Positions 1-6,842 of a stretch of DNA of 11,695 nt are shown here, in pieces; position 1 is the stretch's first letter; each line of letters opens with the position of its first letter. Location: positions 26,141 through 37,835 of the forward strand of contig CAAAJI010000463.1 of the NCBI GenBank assembly GCA_900642245.1, in the 5' to 3' direction. A program made the translations under genes and the position numbers. The stretch comes from Fragilaria radians (Eukaryota > Bacillariophyta > Fragilariophyceae > Fragilariales > Fragilariaceae). A model generated the notes under the pieces. It searched no databases, was not told where the DNA came from, and saw only the letters and a list, made by a program, of their open reading frames with translations.

Positions 1-888
1 ACTGGTTCGATTGATATTCCTGAATTACGTCGTTTGGTACAATGGCATATCTCACAAAAGACAGATAATCTTTGTGTGCTAGGTACGACGGGTGAGGCAT
101 CGTTGTTGGATTTGTCCGAACGTCAAGTAGTCTTACAAACAGTCGTGGAGGAAGCAAAGAATATTCTTCCCATACTTGTGGGGACTGGAACACTGTTGCC
201 TCAAGATGTAAGGACATTGGCACAACAAGCCTTGGATTTTGGTGCCGATGCTCATTTGGTGATTCCGCCCTATTATTTGAAACCACCCCAACGATGTATC
301 GTACAACACATGACTGATCTAGCAAATCATGTGGTATTACCCCTAGTCCTATACAATGTCCCCGGACGGACAGGAGTGGATATAGCCGATGAGACGACGA
401 TTGCATTATCGCAACATGAGAATATTGTTGGTTTGAAGGATGCTACGGGTAATTTATCTCGTGTTACGAATGTTCGAAAAGAGGTGGATGCAGTATTGTC
501 ATCCTCCTCCAAATTTTTGTTGTACAGTGGGGACGATGAAACTTCATTGGACTTTGTTTTGCAGGGTGGTGATGGATGTATATCCGTAACAGCCAATGTG
601 GCACCGAATGCGATGCATACAATCATGACATTGGCAAAAACGATACAGGGAAAGGATGATAAGGATGATGATAAGGATATCCTACAAACAGTTAGAACTA
701 TGAATCAACGATTAGACCTTTTGCATAAACGACTCTTTGTGGAAAGTAATCCTATTCCCGTCAAGTATGCCGCATCCAAAATGGGATTAATCTCTTCAGC
801 CTATTGTCGTCCTCCGCTTGATCGATTGGATCCTAAATGGGAAGCAACCGTAGATGAGGCATTACAGGAAGCAGATTTGCTACTCTAA
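1..888 (+). CDS. dapA: 4-hydroxy-tetrahydrodipicolinate synthase (DHDPS), 5' end cut by window
   Basis: Condenses pyruvate with aspartate semialdehyde in the diaminopimelate route to lysine; in algae usually plastid-located, but the N-terminus that would carry a transit peptide lies outside the window. The frame is open from base 1 (reads TGSIDIPELRR), so the apparent first Met near base 34 is internal. Family motifs occur in order: GTTGEAS (the pyruvate-binding Thr-Thr), PPYYLKP, LYNVPGRTG with the catalytic Tyr and substrate Arg, GLKDATG with the Schiff-base Lys at 436-438, SGDDETSLDF, GCISVTANVAP and NPIPVKYAASK. About 295 residues are visible, close to the family's full length of about 290-300, so little beyond the leader and first few core residues is missing. 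A hydrophilic insert rich in Asp and Lys (about 650-685) replaces a surface loop. The TAA at 886-888 ends the gene at the normal family C-terminus. All key residues are present and the enzyme should be active. Confidence 0.95.
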   Translation, partial: TGSIDIPELRRLVQWHISQKTDNLCVLGTTGEASLLDLSERQVVLQTVVEEAKNILPILVGTGTLLPQDVRTLAQQALDFGADAHLVIPPYYLKPPQRCIVQHMTDLANHVVLPLVLYNVPGRTGVDIADETTIALSQHENIVGLKDATGNLSRVTNVRKEVDAVLSSSSKFLLYSGDDETSLDFVLQGGDGCISVTANVAPNAMHTIMTLAKTIQGKDDKDDDKDILQTVRTMNQRLDLLHKRLFVESNPIPVKYAASKMGLISSAYCRPPLDRLDPKWEATVDEALQEADLLL

Positions 889-1214
889 TTCTATTTTATC
901 CTATATTATCTTTGGGAATGGCAGCATGTAGGATGTGGTGAATGTACGTTTTTCCAATTTTTTGTTTGAGCATTGACAATTTTGCTTGACAACTACAGAC
1001 CAGTCCAGCATCTTACAAAACTAATCTTCTAATCGAAATTTCTATCCTCATTTTGATTCCTACTATAATTGATAGTAGTTTGGCTAATATTTTCTGAATC
1101 TAGTAATTATTGGGTCTTTTTGAGAATCTAAGAGAATTGTTGTTGACGTTTCTGCCGTACGGTCAGTGAGAATATGGAAAGGCTTCATTGACACTCTTTT
1201 TGGTTTTCAGCAAA
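889..1214. other. Intergenic stretch downstream of dapA with one small hairpin
   Basis: No coding signal is visible on either strand. It probably holds the dapA 3' UTR. A perfect 7-bp stem with a 5-base loop lies at 1060-1078 (CTACTAT / ATAGTAG). It has no U-run typical of a bacterial terminator and no assigned role. The last part, about 1140-1214, may be further decayed sequence beyond the membrane-protein paralogue fragment, but I could not align it convincingly. Confidence 0.5.
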
Positions 1215-1337
1215 TTATCCATTCTCAAATAAACAAGAGGAACAAAATTGCTTTGACTTTGAATGGTCTGCACAAAATTCTCTTGCAATCAAATATTCCC
1301 TGTGGCACTTAAGGAATAGACCCTCAGGATACAATAC
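1215..1337 (-). pseudogene. Fragment of a paralogue of the type II membrane protein gene at 6843-8171
   Basis: Read on the minus strand from 1337, forty codons run without a frameshift from VLYPEGLFLK to LFENG and then meet TAA at 1215-1217. They align without gaps to the segment VLYPEGVFLK...LVENG of the 6843-8171 protein: by my hand count 28 of 40 residues are identical, including the CxxC (FCSSCL versus FCPHCL) and the surrounding Cys and Asp. DNA similarity extends over the same stretch (for example GGTCTGCACAA and TCAGGATACAATACTT in both). The stop falls where the intact protein has Tyr. Nothing upstream or downstream resembles the rest of the gene, so it is a relic. It lies directly after a copia RT fragment on the same strand. 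Conserved frame and mostly conservative changes suggest the source copy was under selection before the fragment was stranded here. Confidence 0.85.
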
Positions 1338-1344
1338 TTGCAAT

Positions 1345-1505
1345 TGTAGAATTTCTTCTTGCGCTCTGTACAACTCCATAGATTATTTTGGTTAGTAATA
1401 AACAATTACTAGAATCAGAATTCATACCTTCTGGAATATTCATATAGATTTCTTCTTGTTATACACCATGTAAGAAAACGGTTTCCACATTGATTACTAT
1501 CCAGG
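1345..1505 (-). mobile_element. Ty1/copia reverse transcriptase fragment, second lineage
   Basis: Minus-strand translation gives INVETVFLHGV, a stop, QEEIYMNIPEGM, then CLLLTKIIYGVVQSARR. This matches the copia RT core (usual form DVETAFLHGDLEEEIYM.IPEGM ... YGLVQSAR). The Asp of RT motif A is replaced by Asn, a TAA interrupts the sequence, and a one-base shift near 1351 would be needed to continue into the usual ARxFY. It is dead. The motif style differs from the RT at 2345-3060 (CDIGNAIIYGKTKEKVY), so it belongs to another copia lineage, probably that of the RNase H remnant at 6140-6501. It is abruptly bounded by the gag remnant on one side and the host-gene fragment on the other. Confidence 0.85.
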
Positions 1506-1526
1506 GGATCCTTTGTTTTGTATCCC

Positions 1527-1775
1527 TTAGCCGCTGCTTGTTGTCACATCAATCAAAAGAATGAGTTCAGTAAAAGCAGTGTCATTCATTTTGATGATTC
1601 TAGACTTCTCCTTTCCAGTATCAGATGTCATGTCAATTTCTTCACCAGCTCTTAGAATGGACCACTTTCCCAATAACAACTCCTTAAAACTACACTTCTC
1701 ACCCCAAATGGGCCACTCATCAACATTTCCGCAGAAAGGGATTTTACTCTAACAGTATTTAAATCAGTCATCTTT
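1527..1775 (-). mobile_element. Copia gag N-terminal remnant
   Basis: From an ATG at 1769-1771 the minus strand reads MTDLNTVRVKSLSAEMLMSGPFGVRS, then after frameshifts KMNDTAFTELILLIDVTTSSG and TAA at 1527-1529. It is homologous at DNA and protein level to the gag of the element at 8240-9557 (LSAERLMSDQYGMRS ... FNQIAHTELL). The 5' leader just before the ATG is also similar (TCAGGTCAAAGATG versus a comparable stretch at about 8560-8578). I assign gag by its position right after LTR and leader and by resemblance to the N-terminal protein of diatom copia elements. Frames are broken, so it is non-functional. A plus-strand open frame over the same bases (about 1690-1845) is its antisense shadow. 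Confidence 0.75.
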
Positions 1776-1847
1776 GACCTGAACAATAAGTGTCAGCTGA
1801 GCAAGGATTTACTTAATGACATGAAGTTTTCAATGGACGCTTACAGG

Positions 1848-1862
1848 GTACCCACATTTAAA
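1848..1862 (-). other. Putative primer-binding segment after the LTR
   Basis: The minus strand reads TTTAAATGTGGGTAC immediately after the LTR end. The element at 8240-9557 has TTTGAATGTGGGTAC at the same place (14 of 15 identical), while flanking LTR sequence is far more diverged. That retention just inside a 5' LTR is what a primer-binding site would show. It does not match the usual plant copia initiator-Met site TGGTATCAGAGC. Confidence 0.5.
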
Positions 1863-2087
1863 TGTGGAAATTGTTGTCTATGATGTTCAATCAAAACTAC
1901 AAAGTAGGTGACACTTTGGAGAAAGAGGTGCCAGTGAAAGTTGTTATCATTACGGAAGATTACATTGAACCAAACATCTCACCGTATATTTGAATTTATT
2001 GGCCTAAAGATCATATTTGATATCCCCAATGGATAGCCTTAAGCAAACAAATAACTAAAACTCTGACCGTAAGGGATATTTCCAATA
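1863..2087 (-). repeat. Diverged copia LTR, 5' LTR of the gag remnant
   Basis: On the minus strand it begins TATTGGAAATATCCCTTACG, nearly the same as the start of the LTR at 9342 (TATTGGGAATATCCCTTACG). A second block, TAAGGCTATCCATTGGGGATAT, matches TAGGTTGTCCTTTAGGGATAT there. The middle is poorly alignable. The end is set by a CA before the conserved TTTRAATGTGGGTAC segment and is uncertain by a few bases. A plus-strand frame of 43 codons at 1862-1993 lies wholly inside this LTR and is not called a gene. Confidence 0.7.
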
Positions 2088-2344
2088 AGTTTCCAACTTT
2101 TTTGTCCCATATATATTAGGATGTTTCAATCATTGAATGAAATAAGTGGATGGTAAGTTTGACAAGCAGTAGCAGTGAGATTCAAATCCTCAAAGATACA
2201 GAAAAGATGATTTTCTGTAACAGTAATTGACATTTACTGCTGATGCCTGTCATACTAACACTTAAATGGTACTGTCCATTTCTAGTAGTTGCGCGGTTGT
2301 ACAAATGACTGATGATTTTTGGTTCAATAGTGTGATAGGTCAAC

Positions 2345-3060
2345 TCTATCTACTTCTTATCCTCCCCTAAACTGAGGAATCAAGGAACTTAAGGCCTTGA
2401 GCTTTATTCTTTGTTTCATTGCCTACTGCAGCTAGTTACAGGTAGTTTTGAGGTCTTTCCCTGGCGTACTTACCAGTCATATCTTCCAAACCTTAACTAG
2501 TGCCATAACAACCTATGCCTTTGCAACTTAGGGGTAGGAATTTTTCTTTCTCCTGTACAGCTAGTCCTCTGAGTGTAGTTCTAGCTGCTGATACACTTAC
2601 ATAATGGTTTGTGCAGCAGAAGTCTTCAATCCATATAATGACTTAGCAGTAATTAGATACTTTCCACATCATGTTCTGGACCAGCAGTGACGTAAACCTT
2701 CTCCTTGGTCTTCCCATATATAATAGCATTTCCAATATCACATGCACAACAGGAGTATCCAGATAATTCTCCTAAGAAAAACTCCATTCTTTTGGTATCT
2801 ATTTGTACAACACCTGAATAGATGTTTTCTTTGTCATGGACAATCCCATTTCCACGGGTAACCAGTCTTGTTTTATGTCTTAGATTAAATTTGACATAAA
2901 ATACCAAATGATTTGGAATCTTTGGTACCCTTTAGGTATGTCCTCCCCTGAAACCAAGTACTATGAATGCCTCATAATCGGTAAGCTGTTTAAGCATTGT
3001 CTTGATAGCCTCTTCCCATAGCTTACTACTGCCTTTATTTTCAATCTAAATTATGATTTA
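2345..3060 (-). mobile_element. CoDi-type Ty1/copia reverse transcriptase, decayed
   Basis: The minus strand reads SSKLWEEAIKTMLKQLTDYEAF, then IPNHLVFYVKFNLRHKTRLV, IYSGVVQIDTKRMEFFLGEL, CCACDIGNAIIYGKTKEKVY and TAGPE. This is the palm/fingers region of a copia RT; the motif A Asp is kept (CDIGNA). One in-frame TAA sits at 2932-2934 and another stop after HDVESI at 2653-2655. After a one-base shift SLYGLKTSAA follows (about 2605-2640), the usual next RT block. Lower down only traces remain, such as a Lys-Tyr segment near 2480 and an IPQF block near 2365. No intact YVDD could be read. It runs in the same direction as the LTR at 1863-2087, which lies where its 3' LTR would be expected. Confidence 0.9.
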
Positions 3061-3714
3061 GGTGAAGAGGAATTTGTAGCATCTACTTCGAGTATAACTA
3101 TCCATGAAAAGGCAATATCAAACGTTCTAAAACAATTATTAAAATGTGAATAACTTTATGATAACTCTATACCTAGCTGAATTGTCATCAGAAGATAATG
3201 ATGTTTCATCTAAATTAGGAATAGCATCTTTCACTAATAGGTATCGTCCTAGGTTTAATTCCCTTTAAAACAATTGCTCTAGCAAAAGCTTAATCATTTC
3301 AACGAACAATTGAAAACAGCCTAAATAAGCACTCAATCATTGCAATAGTCCGATTAACAACAACTGATGAGCCTAGTAAACAGTATAAAAGTACGTGGCT
3401 TACGACGATGAATGATCAAATCATCCTAAAACATTCATGCTGAAAAGTAAAGGTTCTAAGATAAAAAGAATGATCTAAAGGCTTAAGAATCTAAGCTAAT
3501 ATCACAAGATGTCCAACCAACTTGCAAAAATTCCTAGCAGATTATGAATCCGATCATGCGTTGGGTTGAGCGCTAAGTTATGAGCCACATTATCATATTA
3601 CGAATTCCGAGTACCTACTGTATCTTTGGATTCAACTTTCAGTCATGGGAAAAATTAATGATTTAAATCAATAATACCTGCTACAAACACAACATTTGAG
3701 GTTTGACTCATATT
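3061..3714. other. AT-rich intergenic sequence, possible copia spacer and trypsin upstream region
   Basis: No gene is recognisable. On the minus strand about 3164-3250 reads GRYLLVKDAIPNLDETSLSS and ends after a few more residues; an acidic/Ser-rich spacer is common just ahead of copia RT, so it may be the degraded upstream part of that element, but no integrase motif (HHCC or DDE) is visible. The stretch nearer 3714 should contain the promoter of the trypsin-like gene; no clear element was identified. Confidence 0.4.
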
Positions 3715-4728
3715 ATGAATATGAAGAATTCAATCACAATCCATCTTCCACTCATCTGTTTCATGGCATACTTTACCCTTTCGATCAACTTTTTAGTTGC
3801 GTCAGCACAAAAAGGTGACGAAAGAGAATTGAACAGTCGAATCATTGGTGGCTCGTTAGCAAACGCCAAGAGATATCCTTACTTTACCTATTTGAGTATG
3901 AAATTTTTATCTGGTGCATCATCTTTCTGTGGAGGTTCCTTGGTGAATCCAGATGTAGTTTTGACTGCGGCCCAGTGTGTCGTGTCTGATGATTCTGACC
4001 CGATTATTGAAGTCTTGGCTTTGGTAAATTACACACAAAGTGTTGCCGTTACTGGAGCTCTGACTGGCTTTGAAGCTGTCCGGAAAGGAAAGACACTACT
4101 CTGGCATTACCTTTATGAAAGTACGGGAATCACAAATGATGTTGGTCTTGTTCTTCTTGACTCACCTGTCTTTGGGGTGCCGTTAGTCAAACTCAATTCT
4201 GATGCGAATTATCCATCAGTGGGATATCCACCACCGAATGGTGAATATCCGTAATATTTGATGGAGGTATCCCTTCCCATTGTTTCGTTCATAGATTGCA
4301 ATGATAGTAATTCTTACAACGGTCAGATTGATAAATCTATGATTTGCGCCGGAGCTTCAAACGGTGGGAAGGGTGCTTGCCTAGGAGACGGCGGCGGCCC
4401 ACTTATTGTTCAAGGCTTTGCAGCTACGCAAGATGTCCAAGTAGGTATTGCTTCATTCAATAGTGTCAAAGGATGTGCCGTCAAGGACTTCCCAAGTGGC
4501 TTTACCAGAGTATCTTACTTTCGAGAATGGATTGAGTATAACATTTGTTACTACAGTACGTTGAGGCCAAAATTTTGCTCTTCCACCAAGAAACCCACCA
4601 CGCGTAGGCCTACACCCCTTCCCACCCGTAAAAAGAGACCAACTAGGCGACCTACCTTTCCTCCTACAGAAGCTCCAATCACTTCTCCCCACTACTCTCC
4701 AAGCGCCTTCTCTCCTATTTGGGTGTAA
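3715..4728 (+). pseudogene. Trypsin-like (S1) serine protease homologue, triad lost, in-frame stop
   Basis: Start chosen at the first ATG in frame (MNMKNS). A signal peptide of about 30 residues (hydrophobic ICFMAYFTLSINFLV, ending ASA) is followed by a zymogen cleavage site SRIIGG, then the S1 fold: YPYFTYL, FCGGSLV, VLTAAQC, NDVGLVLL, VSLPIVS, MICAG, GDGGGPL, GFTRVSYFREWI. Catalytic His is Gln (CAG, 3973-3975), catalytic Ser is Gly (GGC, 4390-4392), and the Asp at the base of the trypsin S1 pocket is Gly; the triad Asp (4138-4140) is kept. TAA at 4252-4254 interrupts one continuous frame; CAA would need only one transition. About 20-30 residues usually containing GWG are missing just before it. 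The tail (about 4588-4700) is Pro/Thr/Arg-rich (TRRPTPLPT, KRPTRRPTFPPT), as in secreted algal wall or matrix proteins. It cannot be an active protease. It may be a pseudogene, or a secreted pseudoprotease lineage that later gained a stop. Confidence 0.85.
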
Positions 4729-4845
4729 ATTGGTAAAGGGAAGATTTAACATTATACCTTTTTTTTCCTCCTAAAGTGAACTACGCTACAACACTTCAAA
4801 CACTTTTCTCTTTAGTGTTACATACGTATTTGATTATTAAGATTA

Positions 4846-4855
4846 GACACGTGTC
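4846..4855. promoter_or_regulatory. G-box-like palindrome GACACGTGTC
   Basis: A perfect 10-bp palindrome centred on CACGTG, the class of site bound by bZIP and bHLH factors in eukaryotes. A related core ACACGTGT occurs at 6701-6708. Neither lies just upstream of a called gene on the correct strand, so a regulatory role is only possible. Confidence 0.2.
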
Positions 4856-4984
4856 CACCCAGCGTTGTTACCTAAACATTTCTCGGTACGCTTGCTGAAT
4901 GTAAAGCCACTCAAGTTCTTGGTGAAGGTATCCCTTTTTTATTTTCTGAGCGAGTCCACTCTAATTTCATTACTCATTTTTCTT

Positions 4985-5242
4985 TCAATTCTCTCTAATA
5001 AAAGTACGGGACCTGTATGTATTGCCTTCAACCTCCAAGACTGCAGTTGTAGATTAGATTCCTTGTATTCTTGATGGCTCCACTTTTGACCTTACTGATT
5101 CGATAAATTACTTGATGTATATCGTTTCTTGAAAATATTTTATAGTCGCCACCAATTGCTCCTCTGTGACTGGTAACCCCACAATTTCCTAAATCTTACT
5201 CTGAACACTTACAGGAGCCTTGTACATAAACTCCAAATCTGC
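4985..5242 (-). pseudogene. Unrecognised decayed reading frame
   Basis: From 5242 down, one minus-strand frame reads ADLEFMYKAPVSVQSKI, stop, EIVGLPVTEEQLVATIKYF and QETIYIK, stop, FIESVRSKVEPSRIQGI, stop, STTAVLEVEGNTYRSRTFIREN, then TGA at 4985-4987. The composition between stops looks like soluble protein and not translated AT-rich DNA, and all pieces are in the same frame, so three point stops in an old gene or exon are plausible. I do not recognise the family. The bases just before it (TAAGCAG) could serve as a splice acceptor. It might also be an unfamiliar retroelement segment. A 60-codon frame at 5196-5378 overlaps it and has no support. Confidence 0.35.
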
Positions 5243-5599
5243 TTACATTTCTTATCTTAGTATAAAACCAACTGAAAAACTGGTAATGAAGAGTATCTTT
5301 AACGAATAGAACTAAATAAATAGTTTGATGACCAAAAGGATTCGTCATTACGTAGGACTCAAGCCCAGAGTATCTCAAAAACTTGACAATACGTAACCCT
5401 AACCCCTAACCCCAAACCCACTTTTGATAAAACTAAAAAGATAAACCATCACCACATCTTACCGCTCTCCTAATATCTAACCTTACATCTGAAATACCTT
5501 TGACCTTGTATATATTCTCTCTTGTTTTTCTTACATTAATGAATCCGAATTCTGTTCCTGATGAATCCCTTACTTTTTTACTCTGATGTTTTCTTTTCA
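5243..5599. other. Non-coding stretch with a short telomere-like tract
   Basis: Apart from the CCCTAA-type tract at 5394-5419, I see no gene, RNA or transposon signature here. It is AT-rich with pyrimidine-rich runs near 5500-5600. Confidence 0.4.
5394..5419. repeat. Interstitial telomere-like repeat (CCCTAA type)
   Basis: Reads TAACCCTAACCCCTAACC followed by CCAAACCC: about four degenerate units of the C-rich strand of a TTAGGG telomere. It is far too short for a chromosome end and is surrounded by unrelated DNA, so it is internal. Confidence 0.6.
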
Positions 5600-5930
5600 T
5601 TTTTTTTCTTAGTGGTTGATGCAGTGACCCAAGATTCTGTGAGGAATGCTGATAACCTTTAAGTTGTTTGAGATCTGTCTTAATAGCCTCTTCCCATAGA
5701 TTATTGACTTTTTTGTGTCTAGGTCAATATCATTATTGATTCCTTTAGGAGCATTATTTTCAATTTTTTTACTTCATGCTTGTTGGACTTGTGTATCCTG
5801 GCAACATCTACAGGTGATTTAGCTTTGCAATACTGTAGAAGATGATAGAAAGGTATACAAGGGAAAATATGTTGGTTTCTTGCAAATGAGATTGGTTGCT
5901 GAGACATCATGCAAGGGAAATTCAACCCTG
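5600..5930 (-). mobile_element. Copia remnant: start of the RT domain, second copy
   Basis: The minus strand at about 5700-5620 reads NLWEEAIKTDLKQLKGYQ, matching KLWEEAIKTMLKQLTDYEAF of the RT at 2345-3060, with clear DNA similarity too (ATAGCCTCTTCCCATAG in both). Upstream, in a neighbouring frame, APKGINNDIDLDTKK fits the usual copia lead-in to RT. Further upstream (about 5930-5740) a frame ending KSPVDVARIHKSNKHEVKKLK is open but not individually diagnostic. Similarity stops after GYQ, so the catalytic part of RT is absent here. Frames are broken and it is non-functional. Confidence 0.7.
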
Positions 5931-6139
5931 ATTGTGACTTGTCAATATCATTCCATTTTACTAGGCATATATGATTTGTACTTGTCTCCTTTCTATTTCT
6001 TCACAATTTTTGAGCACCTTAGAACATTCTCATGACCTATCCTTGTCACCCTCTGCCATGTCCAATGTATGTAGTTGATGCAAACAATCTAGTTCAGTTT
6101 GAGACTTAGATTTCATCAAAGCACTATGGTGTATCTGAC

Positions 6140-6501
6140 ACTTAGTTGCTGCTAAATTAAGTTCTAAACTTAATGCTCAGTCAAATTGGAGCAATTATGT
6201 CCTTGGGTGTTGGATCAATATCTAACATATTGAGGAAGCAAAAGCTGAATTCTACAAGCTTGGCAGAAGCAGAACTGGTTGGGGTACATGATGCTATGTC
6301 TCAGATTGCTTGGACACAACATTTCATGCAGCAATTCATGAAATTTAAGAAAAATCATAATGGGAGAAATCAACCAAGAGCAAGGATGATACGATACATT
6401 TTGTAGGAGTGTGTTGGACGGTTCGTCCAGCACTATGCTTGACCGATGGAGTGACACCGGGAAAAAGCAGTTGGTAAATAACGTCAAGATGGGAGAATAA
6501 A
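6140..6501 (+). mobile_element. Copia RNase H and pol C-terminus remnant, second lineage
   Basis: Reads SQIGAIMSLGVGSI, then KQKLNSTSLAEAELVGVHDAMSQIAWTQHFM. This is the RNase H block of a copia lineage with the form SQTGAIMSLGKG ... QKLNTKSSTEAELVGVDDAM. The Glu of the AEAEL motif is kept. The following DNQSA block and the ADFFTKPL block are missing, so there is an internal deletion. A separate frame then reads RSVLDGSSSTMLDRWSDTGK and ends MGE-stop at about 6501, resembling the variable tail of such polyproteins. Orientation is opposite to the RT remnants at 2345-3060 and 5600-5930, so this is a separate insertion. Confidence 0.8.
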
Positions 6502-6842
6502 GGATGGATGACGTAAGAAAATTTTATACAAGGGTAGAACAAATCAAGATCTCAAGATTGTGAAACACGTCAAAATGTGTGCATCCTCATACTTTTAATA
6601 ATCTAGTGCATCCTCATACCTTTACAATTTGAACTCCTCTTTTTCCATTTCATGTTTTACGCTTCGTTACAATTCTATATGGATTTCAGCAAACAAATGG
6701 ACACGTGTTCAAAGCAAAACTGGTAGTCAAATTATACAAGATAGATAACACTTTACAAGGTTAAAATAAAATACAATTTGAACTTCTCTTTCGATTCCTT
6801 GTCAAACTTATTGTACGTTGATACATAAAGATCAACAATATA
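6502..6842. other. Non-coding region with two pairs of short direct repeats
   Basis: TGCATCCTCATAC occurs at 6580-6592 and 6607-6619, 27 bp apart. TACAATTTGAAC followed by a similar pyrimidine-rich run occurs at 6623 and 6772. This region covers the 3' flank of the minus-strand gene ending at 6843 and possibly the LTR of the remnant before it, though no LTR match to the 8240-9557 element was seen. ACACGTGT lies at 6701-6708. Confidence 0.4.

Noticed and set aside
327..626. Minus-strand frame opposite dapA
   Set aside because: Antisense shadow of a well-supported coding sequence.
1060..1078. Hairpin as a transcription terminator of dapA
   Set aside because: Seven-bp AT-rich stem without a U-run in a eukaryotic setting; no basis for a terminator call.
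1561..1845. Plus-strand frames MSSVKAVSF... and TPNGPLINISAERD...
   Set aside because: They are antisense to the gag remnant, which has independent homology to the gag at 8576-8790.
1862..1993. Plus-strand 43-codon frame (MWKLLSMMFNQNYKVGD ... EDYIEPNISPYI)
   Set aside because: It looks protein-like but lies entirely within the minus-strand copia LTR that matches the LTR at 9342-9557.
4220..4266. Tiny intron removing the in-frame stop of the trypsin homologue
   Set aside because: A GT...AG pair exists, but the donor is not consensus, the length of about 45 bases is implausible, and removing it would delete S1 residues that align.
4453..4752. Minus-strand 99-codon frame opposite the trypsin tail
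   Set aside because: Its Arg/Gly-rich composition is the complement of the Pro/Thr-rich repeat; no independent support.
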